DNA of 64,000 nt from Calliopum simillimum (lineage: Eukaryota; Arthropoda; Insecta; Diptera; Lauxaniidae): contig OX638370.1 in NCBI GenBank assembly GCA_951812925.1, positions 96,300,897-96,364,896 of the forward strand, given 5' to 3'. Position numbers and translations under genes: made by a program. Numbering within the stretch: the first letter of the stretch is position 1; each line of letters opens with the position of its first letter. Positions 47,400 to 58,084 of this stretch are shown one piece after another. The notes below the pieces were generated by a model that was not told where the DNA came from, searched no databases, and saw nothing but the letters and a program-made list of their open reading frames with translations.

Positions 47400-49270
47400 C
47401 ACCCAGTTTGGACAAACGATTATGGGTGGTGGACAAATATGGACATTTAATGAACACCCTAACCGTAATAAACTTGTTTTTGCAATATTTGCAATATTTT
47501 TGTTACCAGGGTTGGACAAACAAGATATATTGGACAAATTTTACTATTTTTTGGACAACCGAGTGCCTCATTTTTATAAACGGAAAAAGGTGTACGAACA
47601 TGGACATTCTTTGGACAATATCTACTATGTAATAGGTGATTTAAATTTTGAATAATTTTTACACCCAGGTTGGACAAACGATAATGAACGGTGGACAAAC
47701 ATGGACAGTTAGATCTGTCTTTTCGAAACTATCCGAATAAAAGAATTGATTTGTGAATATTTTTATAAATGGTGTGCAAATATGGGCATCAGGAAATAAC
47801 GCCCAAGGAAATAACGCCCAAAAAAAAAACGAAATAACGCCCAAAAATAAAATGACGTCATAACGCCCAAAATAAAAAATGAAATAACGCCCAAAAAATA
47901 TGAAATAACGCCCAAAAACAAAAACGAAATAACGCCCAAATTATTTTCATATAAATTTGGGCGATAATCATTTTGGAAATAACGCCCAAAAATTTGGGCT
48001 TTATTTCGTTTTTTTGGGCGTTATTTCGTTTTATTTTTAAAAAATGAAATAGCGCCCAAAAACGAAAAACGAAATAACGCCCAAATTATTTTCATACAAA
48101 TAAATTTTGGGCGTTATTTCCAAAATGATTATCGCCCAAATTTATATGAAAATAATTTGGGCGTTATTTCGTTTTTGATTTTGGGCGTTATTTCATTTTT
48201 TTGGGCGTTATTTCGTTTTTTATTTTGGGCGTTATTACGTCATTTTATTTTTTGGGCGTTATTTCGTTTTTTTTTTTGGGCGTTATTTCGTTTTTTAAAA
48301 AAAAAAAGAAATAACGCCCAAAAAAAACGAAATAAAGCCCAAATTTTTGGGCGTTATTTCCAAAATGATTATCGCCCAAATTTATATGAAAATAATTTGG
48401 GCGTTATTTCGTTTTTTTTTTTTGGGCGTTATTTCCTAACGCCGCAAATATGGACATAAAATGTACTCCCTAATCTTTCTAAACTTGTTTTTTGCAATAT
48501 TTTTGTTACCAGGGTTGGACAAATAAGAAATATTGGACAAACTTTACTAATTTTTGGACAACAGAATGCCTCATTTTTCAAACTAGAGTATACGAACATG
48601 GACATTCTTTGGACAATATCTGCTATGTAATAGGTGATTTAAATTTTAAATAATTTTTACACCCAGGTATGACAAACGTTAATGAACGGTGGACAAACAT
48701 GGACATTTGATGAGCAATTGAGTAAAATTACATTCTTCATCTTCCAAATTTTACTAAGCTTATTTTCGCAATACTGTTTGTACAGAAATTTGGCAAACGA
48801 ATACAAGAAGTGAACATGGACTTTTGACGAAAATCCGATTTTTCTTAATCAGAGGTGGACAAACTAAAGAAACATATTGGACAAATATTGCTATTTTTTG
48901 GACAGTATGATTTTTAATTTTTGTTATTTTTATTATTTTTTCAAACGAAAAAAGTGTACGTATTTACGCCAAGGTTGGACAAACGATTATGAACGGTGGA
49001 CAAACATGGACATTTGTTGAATAATCGAATGATATCACATTCCTTATCTCCCAAATCCTTCTAAACTCATATCTGCTATACTGTTGTTACTAAAGTTTGG
49101 CAAACGAATAAAAGGAGCGGACAAACATGCACATTTGACGAAGGATCGAATTGAATAGTTTTTAGTTCTTCACTAACAAAAAAAGGGACAAACATTTCTA
49201 TTTGATGGACAACATAATTTCTCATTTTTCTTGCTTTTTTTAGCACACCATTCTTTCAAACGAACTGGCC
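47400..49270. repeat. 'GGACAAAC' tandem array
   Basis: Long units combine 'ttggacaaacgattatg', 'ggtggacaaacatggacatt' and 'gttaccagggttggacaaa'; the first word recurs at about 47406, 47669, 48665 and 48977. The array ends about 300 bp beyond the 3' end of the ODF3-like gene and is interrupted by the insertion at 47785-48443. Open frames through it are incidental. Confidence 0.7.
47785..48443. mobile_element. Foldback element B: GAAATAACGCCC modules, 9-bp TSD
   Basis: This 659-bp insertion is flanked by an exact 9-bp duplication GCAAATATG (47776-47784, 48444-48452). Removing it and one duplication gives 'caaatatggacataaaatg', matching the uninterrupted unit at 47434 ('caaatatggacatttaatg'). 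The ends GGCATCAGGAAATAACGCCC and (inverted) GGCGTTAGGAAATAACGCCC differ at two positions. Inside are more than 25 copies of GAAATAACGCCC in both orientations, separated by A- or T-rich spacers. The ends align with those of element A (24924-25347). No coding capacity. Confidence 0.85.
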
Positions 49271-49561
49271 AACATGCTCAGTTTTTCGCCAGGTTTTGGG
49301 TTATTTCATTGTGCTGACCATAAACAACAATGCATTCATTCAGCAATTCGTCACGTGTCACGTGTAATATAAAATTCAAAAAAAAAAAATATTAAAAATA
49401 TATTTATCAATAAAATGACAAAAATAGGACATTACAAATTTTACAATTTTTTTGGCGTTACAGAATGTTTATAATTTTTTTGACATACGAGCACACATAA
49501 ACACACTTCTCTTCTGTAATTTCGCAATCATATTTTTCAACTTCAATCGAAACGCCCCTAT

Positions 49562-50443
49562 TTAATCACACCAAACTGCTCCCTTTTTCTTTGGGCAGAC
49601 GGGCATAAAATACGGTTTTCTTAAGCCCAAAAATGGTGTATGTTGTATTGAGAATGATGGTGCCGGTATCGATTTGTGTCTTATATACTTTTCTGGGCAA
49701 TATTTACCCGGACCTGGTCTTGTATCCTTCGGATCTTTAATTAATCTACGCATTGAGTACTTTGGTGTTCCTTTACGCATTACCAAATAGTTGGCATCAT
49801 ATGATCCTGGTCCAGGTGCATTTAGTACGCCCAATGAACGTGGTTTTATACGTCCAGCCATAGAATATGCTGGGGCCGAGCGTATTGGGCCCTCTTTGTT
49901 AGCACCCACAGCTGTTGGAATTTCATAGACATTTGGTGCTGGCACTATACTTTGTTTACCAAAATGTATCTTCTTACCAAAACTATATTGGGGTGTTTTA
50001 TCAAGTAGACGCTTAAAGTTTCTGTGGTTGTAAGTTCCCGGTGCGGGGGTTTTAAATTTATCAAGTTCTTTTAAACGAAATTTAATTGAAGCTGCCGGTG
50101 GTTTGACTTTTCCTTTTGCACCAAGTCCACAAATATTATATTGTGCTGGCCCTGGGCCAATCGTCTCATATCGCCGACCAACTTTTTGACCAAAGGTATA
50201 GGCGGGTGCGGAACGTTTCTTTGAATCGGGTACAAATGGTCCAAAGTATGGTGGCATCTTGGTGTCACCAATAGCTGGAGCAGGACCAGGACTTGTGTAG
50301 TCAGCAACAATGGGGGCTTTACGCTTCATTGGTGTCCAACGTTTTTGTTCGATATTGGCACCAACATTAAGCTTACGCCTGAAATCCAAATCATCGCAGG
50401 GTCCATGTCTACGACGAAGATATTTTAAGTGTTTATATACCAT
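49562..50443 (-). CDS. ODF3/CIMAP-like SHIPPO-repeat sperm protein
   Basis: This 293-residue basic protein is rich in Pro, Gly, Lys and Tyr and is made of SHIPPO (STPGR) repeats. Visible units: SPGPAPAI (51-58), RSAPAYTFG (77-85), GPGPAQY (96-102), PAPGTY (133-138) with PQYSFGKK (151-158), PAPNVYEI (168-175), RSAPAYSM (188-195), PGPGSY (210-215) with TPKYSM (226-231), RPGPGKY (242-248) and PAPSFSI (260-266). Proteins of this family (outer dense fibre protein 3 and relatives) are associated with ciliary or flagellar microtubules and are usually testis-expressed in animals, so a role in the sperm tail is inferred. It is an uninterrupted single exon. The chosen ATG has a favourable context (AAAAATGG) and lies 3' of an A/T-rich leader. 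Length fits the family (about 250-300). No canonical AATAAA lies within ~150 bp after the stop; a GATAAA occurs near 49405. Its neighbours are repeats only. I cannot say which fly paralogue it is. Confidence 0.93.
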   Translation of the reverse strand: MVYKHLKYLRRRHGPCDDLDFRRKLNVGANIEQKRWTPMKRKAPIVADYTSPGPAPAIGDTKMPPYFGPFVPDSKKRSAPAYTFGQKVGRRYETIGPGPAQYNICGLGAKGKVKPPAASIKFRLKELDKFKTPAPGTYNHRNFKRLLDKTPQYSFGKKIHFGKQSIVPAPNVYEIPTAVGANKEGPIRSAPAYSMAGRIKPRSLGVLNAPGPGSYDANYLVMRKGTPKYSMRRLIKDPKDTRPGPGKYCPEKYIRHKSIPAPSFSIQHTPFLGLRKPYFMPVCPKKKGAVWCD

Positions 50444-50939
50444 TTTTTAAAGAAGTTTAGTGCTTTTCGTTTATATGTATGTATTCTATTTATTTATTTT
50501 AAAATGAAAAAAAAAAAAAACCAAATTGAATTTTGATGACAAAATAAAATTTGTTTCTTCGAAATTCTTTTGAAAGTGCTTTGAATTTTATATTTTTTAT
50601 TATTATTTTTTTTTTTAATTGTATAAAGGTGCGCTGCCCGATAGCATTCCTGGTGTGCTTTTCTTTTTCGCCAACAGTGGTTTTGGCGATGAGGGGCCTT
50701 GAGAGGAAGCTCCTCAGGCTCTGTATTGATACAAATTTTGAAAATCGAACGAAAAGATTCTGTACAGAGAGTTTATCCGTGTCTAATAGCGCAATCGCTA
50801 TATCACCACGTTTTCTTTCATTAGAAAACCGGAGTCACGGGTTAGAGTACGGTTTCTGACAAGATGAAATATATATATATGTATGTGGAAATAGCCGAAA
50901 CATATATAATCAATTGGAAGTTTTTTTTTAGTTATTTTT
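50444..50939. other. ODF3-like upstream flank
   Basis: Upstream of the minus-strand gene, the first 80 bp are AT-rich with a 14-base A run (plus strand, 50507-50520). No convincing TATA box or initiator can be assigned. A 102-codon plus-strand frame at 50551-50859 has no recognisable domain. Confidence 0.4.
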
Positions 50940-51545
50940 AGAGCTTTGCAGAGTTTTAGACTTTTTAAAAAGTTTTGGACGTTTTGAACATTTTTTGATT
51001 TTATCAATACTTTTAAGTTTTGCAATAATTTTTGACTTTATCAACAAGAGATTAAAACATTTTAAGCCTTTTTGGACTTTTCCAATACTTTAAGTCTTTT
51101 CACAACATTTTTCGACTTTATCATTTTCATTCGACCTACCGATATTTTCCGATTTTTTCAACAAGTTGCGTCTTTTTCAATATTTTTCGACTTATGCATC
51201 TTTCCCATAATCTTAATCCATTAAAATTTTTTGCGACTTTTGGAACATTTTTATTCTTCTCAAAATTTTTCGACATTTTTTTTTTTTTTTTTTTTTTGGA
51301 CTTTGTCACGATTTTTATTTTTTTACTTTTTTTGCATTTTTCAATAATTTTCGACTTTTTTTATTCACTTCGACTTTCGATATCTCTCGACCTGCTATAT
51401 AATTTCGACTTTTCCTATATTTTCCGACACTCTTTTTTTCACTTTTTATTAATCGATTTTCGCAACATTTTTCATTATTTTAACACTTATGATGTTGACT
51501 TTTCAAAACTTTTTGATGTGTTCAATATTTTTCTAGATTTCTTCA
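50940..51545. repeat. Degenerate 'tttttcgacttt' quasi-tandem repeat
   Basis: Variants of 'ttttcgactttt' and 'caatatttttcgac' recur every 20-40 bp with high divergence. It includes a ~22-base T run (51275-51297). Phe-rich frames through it are incidental. Confidence 0.65.
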
Positions 51546-52151
51546 TATTGTAAGACATTATTAAAGCCTTTAAGGATTACTCACAAACGAACTTAGTGAT
51601 TATACTATTTTTCCTTGTTTTCATCCAAAAATCTCCGAACACGAGTGGTTTACTCTGCTACTTTCGATTACGTAAGGACAAGAATGATATTTGATAACTA
51701 CCAACTTTGCCATAGAAATATTTTCCGTAAAACATTAGGGTGATCCGAGAAATTTTTTTTTTTTTTTTTTTTTTTTTGTAAAACAAGTCAGAAAATCAAT
51801 TTTAACCCTATAACTTCTCAGGGGTTCATTTTAGAGCCACTTATGTGCAATTGTTTGTTGGTCTAGGCGTCCTTTATCACCTCCCAGAAGCTTCGTAACC
51901 TTATGCGATACACCCTATTTTAAATTTTGTAGCGAGCCAGTCATACCAGAACACATTTCTACAGGTTTTCCTTCCTCGTTTTTTTGTGATTCGCTGGATA
52001 ACATCACTACTAAATGTTAAAGTTTATCTATTGAGATAACATTCTGTGGACACATGATTGATGTATCAGCATATCGACGCCCGCCGCCCATATACATGGT
52101 TGTTCCTTCGGTTATTGAGGTCTGCGGGTGTTATTATACATATATTCTACT
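51546..52151. other. Non-coding stretch with one dispersed repeat
   Basis: 51778-51912 ('acaagtcagaaaatc', 'cagaagcttcgtaacctta') is the reverse of 29838-29945 and follows a T run of about 23 bases. Otherwise nothing is supported. Confidence 0.45.
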
Positions 52152-52944
52152 AATTATACCCTACACCAAGGGTATATTCACTTTGTCCTTCCGTTTTTAA
52201 CGCAGAGAAGGAGGCTTGGGCAGATATAGAAAAGTATATATGTTCTTGATCAGCGTCACCTCCTAAGTCGATATAGCCATGTGCGTCTGTCTGGCTGGCT
52301 GGCTGGCTGTGTGTGGAAATACATTTTTTGGGAAAACTAAGCAAGATAATTCAATGAAATTTGGTGCACAGCCTCCGTCATCAAAGTTAGCTCGCGGGAT
52401 TGAAAATGAGCGAAATCGGTCTACGGACACGCCTACCGCCCATACAAAATATATATTCAAAATTCAACTTTTGGAGTATTTTTGACGATAATGCAACCAA
52501 AATACACATAAATACTACGGATTGTAAGTGCAAGCTCTCAACAAAAACTGGGCAAATTCGGGCAAGAGGGCGTGGCACCTCTCATATAAGCAAAAGATTC
52601 AAAACGCTATACTGAAAGCGTTTTTTGAGATAATCGAGCTAAATTTTTCTCAGACACTAAGAATTATAAATACAAGCCTTAAGCAAAAACTGGATAAAAT
52701 CGAACAAGAGGGCGTGGCGCCTCCCATATAAGCAAAAGGTTCAAAACGCTTTATTAAAAACATTTTTTGAGATAATCCAACCAAATTTCACTCAAATACT
52801 AAGAACTATAAATTCAAACTCTGAGAAAAAACTTGGTTAATTCGGACAAGAGGGCGTGGCACCTCCCATACAAGCAAAATTTTCAAAATACTGCTGTGAA
52901 GGGTATTTAATGTTTGGCCAGGCCAATGGTAACACCCTTATTAG
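52152..52944 (+). mobile_element. Helitron/INE-1-like element, copy 6
   Basis: The 5' palindrome (TATACCCTACACCAAGGGTA) begins at 52155, and the core CGATATAGCCATGTGCGTCT is near 52268. Three ~142-bp units lie at about 52568, 52710 and 52852. The 3' hairpin (TTTGGCCAGGCCAA) is followed by ACACCCTTATTAG, a C-to-T change in the terminal CTAG. Confidence 0.75.
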
Positions 52945-53144
52945 TTTTATAATAATTTCATTATTCATAATAATTTTGAGTTTTTTCTAGGTTTTTAATC
53001 AGTTTTTGAACGCGTAGGTAGCTAGTTAGGCACTAACAAATATACAACCTGTATCGACACAAGCATAAGTTATTTGCTTCTGCTTTTTTAACGAAGTGGC
53101 ATATGAGACAAACGAGAATTCGAGCAATGATATGGTAACGAAAG

Positions 53145-53510
53145 ACTCATGTGAAGTTGGCTCCGTGATTTTCGAAGACCGAAAATTTTTTTAGAGTTCT
53201 GGGTCCGTTGGGAATAGTCCTGAAGTTCTTTCACAAAATTCGAAATAGTTCTACGAAATTGCACCAAAAATCGGAGGTGTACCGTTCTATACCCAGTGCC
53301 ATATTTTTCACATAGAGGGGTTCTGATAACATTTTTGAGCTCACAAGAAAGAGTTCTGGAGTTCCTTATACTTTTTTCTTTAATTTTTTTTTTTTTTTGA
53401 TGAAAAAATTTTTTTTATAAAAAAGCTTCTAACAAAAAAAATTTGATAACAGATCTAGATAATGCTAACAGAGTTCTAAAGAAAATTTTTTGGAACTGCG
53501 CTCCCACAGC
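53145..53510. mobile_element. Partial second copy of the ACTCATGTGAAG foldback
   Basis: From ACTCATGTGAAGTTGGCTCC it follows the right arm of 44816-45946 read backwards for about 300 bp ('gggtccgttgg', 'ttcacaaaattcgaaatag', 'atcggaggtgta', 'tgagctcacaagaaagagtt'). It then stops within an 'agttctaaagaaaa' unit. Only one arm is present. Confidence 0.75.
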
Positions 53511-53943
53511 ACAAAATTGTTCTCTTTGGTGTAAATAAGCACAATATAAAATTTGTTTTAATTCAGAGAACATTTGATGCACGCAAACCATTTTAAAAAC
53601 CCAAAAGTGGATGATAAAAATTTTTGTTTTAAAATTTAAGCTTTTAAACCATTTATATGGAATTGAGCCTCTTAATTCGAATCTGCAATTTACTACCTTG
53701 TAAGTTCTGTAGTTTTGAAGTTATTCTCCATTCAAAGTGGAAAATCAAGATAGGAAATAGAATAGCCAATATCACCAAAATGACAGAACTTATAGAGAAA
53801 TAAATTGCAAATTCTAATTTAGCGACTCAAAATCTATATAAAAATTGAACATCTTCATACTACTATATAAAAAACATTTTAAATTAATTTTAAAATGATT
53901 TGGAATGCATCAAATATTCTCTTAAATGAACCAAATTTTACAT
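53511..53943. other. Non-coding AT-rich stretch
   Basis: I see nothing supported here. The last nine bases (53935-53943, ATTTTACAT) are the left target duplication of the next element. Confidence 0.5.
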
Positions 53944-55442
53944 TAGGGGTGTTTTAGTGCACAAATTTTGGATTTTGATACTTGACACCCCTCAATTTTG
54001 TGAGGTTGGAAATAAAAAATAAGTTTGGAAAAAAAATTTTGGGGGTGGGGTGAGGGTAAGGGTTGGAACATCGAGGTCAAAGATGAGAGAAAAGGAGAAA
54101 CAATTTACTTACAGCCCTACAAGAGGGGCCACGTCTAGAGGGTTCAAATGTATGACCGACCCACATTATTTTTTCTCCCCCAACAGTTTTACCAAGCATA
54201 CCTACCTCTTATCTCTAACCCCTAAGGGGGCTTCCATACAAAATTTACATTTTTAGGAAACCGACCCCCACCACTCCCAGGGTGCCCCTAGAAGGGTCAA
54301 ATGTATGACCGGCCGTTAATATGTTTTTCTCCGCGAAATTTTTTTCCACCATACTTATCCTCTATATATAGCTCTTTAGGGGGCTCCCGTACAAAATTGC
54401 CGTTATAGACACAAAAAATATGGAAAGGAAATCGTTTAAAGGCCCATAACTGCCCAGGAGTCTCTCCTAGAGGAGTCAAATATATGACCGACCCCCATTA
54501 TCCCCCCTCCAAAGTTTCACAGCTTACCAACCCCCTATTTCCAATCCCCACTGCCCTTACTGGACCACGGGTACCCCTAGAAGGGTCAAATGTATGACCG
54601 ACCCGCTTTATTTCTAGGGAAATTTATAAAAAAAAAAAAGTATGGCAGCCCTTTTCAGGGTTGAAAATAGGGGGTAAGTATGTGGGGGAAAAATATAGGT
54701 CGCAAAAAAATAATGGGAGTCGGTCATACATTTGACCCTTCTAAGAGTACCCGTGGGCCAGTTAGGGCAGTGGGGGCATTTTATATAAAAACAGTAACTT
54801 TGTATGGGAACCCCCTTAAGGATTGCAAATAGGGGGTAGGTATGCTGAGAAAAAACTTTGGAGGGGGATAAATGGGGGTCGGTCATATACTTGACTCATC
54901 TAGGAGTGACTTCTGGGCAGTTATAGGCCTATTTGATTTCCTTTCCATATTTTTCATGTCTATGACATCTATTTTGTATGCGAGTCCCTTAAAGAGTCAG
55001 AGATAGAGGGTAAGTATGTTGCGAAAAAATGTTTGGGAGAAAAAAATATTGGAAAATATTGGGGTCCAGTCATAGATTTGACCCTCCTAGGGGCACCCAG
55101 GGAGTGGTTGGGGGTCGATTTTCTAAAAATGTAATTTTTGTATGGGACCCCCTAGGGGTTAGAGATAGGGGGTAAGTATGCTTGGTAAAAATGTTGGGCT
55201 GTGAAAAATAATGTAGGTCAGTCATACACTTGACCCCTCTTGAGGTGACCCCTAAACATTTGTAGGGCCGTATGTACATTTTTTCTCTCACCTTTGACCT
55301 CGATGCGCCAACCCTTACCCTCACCTCACCCCCAACATTTTTTTTGCAAACTCATTTTTTTTTTTCAACCTCACAAAATTGAGGGGTGTCAAGTACCAAA
55401 ATGTTGTTACTAAGGATCTCCATACATTTTTAAAACACCTCT
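53944..55442. mobile_element. 1.5-kb foldback element with 9-bp TSD (GGTGTTTTA ends)
   Basis: It is flanked by an exact 9-bp duplication ATTTTACAT (53935-53943 and 55443-55451). The ends TAGGGGTGTTTTA and (inverted) AGAGGTGTTTTA lead into long arms with the pairs TACTTGACACCCCTCAATTT, GGTGAGGGTAAGGGTTG and CATCGAGGTCAAAG. Between the arms, G/C-richer modules combine 'aagggtcaaatgtatgaccg', 'acccccatta' and 'gggctcccgtacaaaatt', in both orientations. These modules resemble those at 174-1627. No coding sequence; non-autonomous. Confidence 0.8.
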
Positions 55443-55451
55443 ATTTTACAT

Positions 55452-56879
55452 GGCGCTTATCTACATCAAAGAGAATAATTTGGTGCCGTGGAAGCGCAAT
55501 TCTAAGCAAATTTTTATGTTTCATACAAATTTTAACCGGTCTAATGTATTTACATGTTTCTTCTATTTTTCAATACATTTACATAAGTATATGTGTTGCA
55601 ATGTTTGCCTCGTACTACGTCGTCGTCATCATTATTTCTAATGCACTCAGCATTGCACTTGACATTAACCGTTGTAGTTGCAGCACAGCGCAGCGCGCAC
55701 CCTATGATAGACACACACCAACTACCAACTGCTGCCGTCGCACTTGAAATTAAAGCTTTCACTTTTTCTGTGCTTTTACTTACCCCATTTTGGCACTCAT
55801 ATTACCGCCCTTTTTTCTGCCATTAAAAAAAAAGTTGAAAATAAATCCACAATTCAACCCTCACTTTTGAGTACGTGATGGAGTTTTTTTCTTTTTGCTG
55901 GTATTTTGTAATGCAAACTGCGTCGTTGTGCAATGGCGCATATGACTCGTATGTAGTAGGGTGGCTTTAATTTTTTTCAAAGCAACAAAAATGAAGTATA
56001 AAAATTTTGCTCGAAAAATTTATGAAAAATTTGAGAGACAACAATCGAAATGAAACTTTCCGTAACATAACGCAAAAACAAAAAGTGGGCGACATTTGAA
56101 AAGTGGGCGTGTCTATTGAATAAATATGCAATTTTAAGCTTGCAATAACGCTCGGATATATATTTTCATTTTTGAAGTGTAACCTTTAATTTATGTAAGC
56201 TATGGTTTTTCAATTAATTACAATATTATTTTTACAAAGATTCACCCTAAAGCAAATAAAATATCTGTGTGTGTATTATTAACATTTGTTAGCTGAAAGT
56301 GACAGTTATGCATAGCAGCACTGACATTACAATAACTGAAATGAAATTTGCAAACAAAAACTAAATGGCGCATATCTTTACACAAACAACAACACCATAA
56401 ACAACAACACGAGAGCGAACAGGAGCAGTGCAACAACGGTGCAGTAATAGTGGGACCCTTAAGCTGCAATTGTTTCATATACATACGTGTGTGTGCGTAG
56501 AGTTTTTTGTATGTGTTAATATTTCAATGTGTAAGTGTTCATTGCATACTTTATTGTGTTGTGGAATTTTTTCACGTATTTTTAACTGTACACACAAATT
56601 AATAATAAAAACTTTTATTAAATTTTCGCATCTTGTAAGTGGGCGGCGTTAAATATTGTGGTTTTAGGTTCTGATGCGGTTTATGGTCGTGTGTGTAAAT
56701 TTATTTAATAAAAATTTTAAAAATAAATTCACTCAATTAAGGATGGCTACCAATGCAACGCAGCCAAAACAAAAACTTTTAATGTGTTTATTAAAGTCGC
56801 GCATACGCCCCATTGCATGTAAATATTATAAGTTAACTAGCTGGCCTGGTTGCGACTTCGTTCTCCCGTTCCCGATGTC
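55452..56879. other. Non-coding stretch with TG microsatellites
   Basis: Moderately CpG-bearing around 55600-55745 ('cgtcgtcgtcatcatt', 'cagcacagcgcagcgcgca'), then AT-rich. Small open frames on both strands here share no recognisable domain. A 'gtgggcgtgtctattgaata' repeat piece is near 56101. Confidence 0.4.
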
Positions 56880-57310
56880 CTTTACGTATGAAGTCCCATC
56901 CATCTCCATGTCCCTCTTTTCCAATCACCAAGGATTCTAAGATCCATGTATCAACATTTATAATCATAGCTCCCATATGTACAAAGATATATAATTTTAT
57001 ATATTTTTTGTATGAAGAGTGCAACTCACCCTTCTCACCCCCTCCCCCAAATTGTTCAAGATGAATGGTAGATAGAAGATACAACCATGTACATATGTAC
57101 TAAGTTTTATAACGATATCTGACATATGTGAAGAAATATAGCATTTTGTATATTTTTTGTGTAGAGGATGTAATTTTCCCACACCTAATATCCCCCAAGT
57201 TTTGCATTGTGAATGGTAGATACATTATGCATAAGTTCACCAACTTTCATAATCATAGCTTGTATAAGTGCAGAGATGTAGCATTTTTTGTATTGGGGGT
57301 GCAACCCCCC
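56880..57310. repeat. ~145-bp tandem repeat, about three units
   Basis: Units carry 'ttttgtatgaagagtgcaac', 'attgtgaatggtagata' and 'tttcataatcatagct'. Recurrence of the first word is near 57005, 57155 and 57286. Non-coding. Confidence 0.6.
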
Positions 57311-57798
57311 GTTTTGAAAGTGTTGCAAAAACAGAAACATGTTGATGACAAAATTATTATTAATTTGAATCTTCTCAATGAATCACTTAACGCTGAACAG
57401 TGGTATTTTGGCGAAACAAAAGCAATTTTTCGAAAACTAAATTTAAAAAATTTAATGAATAAACTAAGAAGGAAAACTAAGAAGGAAATGTTATTATTTT
57501 TTCTAAAGTCCACAATGTAATGTTATTAAGAGCTTAATTGACGAACAGACACAAGCAATTAAATATCATCAGCATAAGTTACCACTTTGACCCTCTGTAG
57601 ACTGATGAATCATAGTAAACAAGGTATAATTCTCCTAATTCAGACGAAATCATCATGTTGTTAGGATAAACTTCAAATTTTTTGAAAATAATGCAAAATT
57701 CGAATAATAAGTAGTTGATCAATGTTAAAACGTTAAGAAGTATACATTGAAGAACTTCAAAAATGTTGAAAAAGGAGAAACATGTCGAAAAAATCAAA
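57311..57798. other. Non-coding stretch
   Basis: A 130-codon plus-strand frame (57128-57520) starts inside the preceding repeat. Its C-terminal half (e.g. NAEQWYFGETKAIFRKLN) has protein-like composition, but I do not recognise it and see no supporting signal. Confidence 0.35.
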
Positions 57799-57930
57799 TA
57801 CATATATGTGACCTTGTCTATGAAAAGGGGGCTTACGTGTCAAAAAAAAAAAAATTTCCCAATTTTTTGTTTTCACAAATTTTTTTTTCGCATGTAAGCC
57901 CTTTTTTTATAGATCAGGTCACATATGTAT
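57799..57930. mobile_element. 132-bp perfect-style hairpin MITE
   Basis: ATACATATATGTGACCTTGT...GGGGGCTTACGTG pairs with CGCATGTAAGCCC...AGGTCACATATGTAT, giving a ~50-bp stem around an A/T loop. It could be a miniature inverted-repeat transposon. A transcribed hairpin RNA is possible but unsupported. Confidence 0.6.
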
Positions 57931-58084
57931 TTCACAAAGTCGGAAAAATATATCAGGCGATAATATTTTGGAAAAGTTAGAAAATTTCGACAAAATGTTT
58001 CTAATTTTCAAAAAAGGATAAGACTATATCTAGGCACAGTAGGAAAGAGACCTAATAGTTACAAAAAGTTGAAGAAATGCAAAA

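Noticed and set aside
57128..57520. 130-codon plus-strand frame
   Set aside because: It starts within a tandem repeat, and its later part is Lys/Leu-rich without recognisable homology; kept only as a remark.
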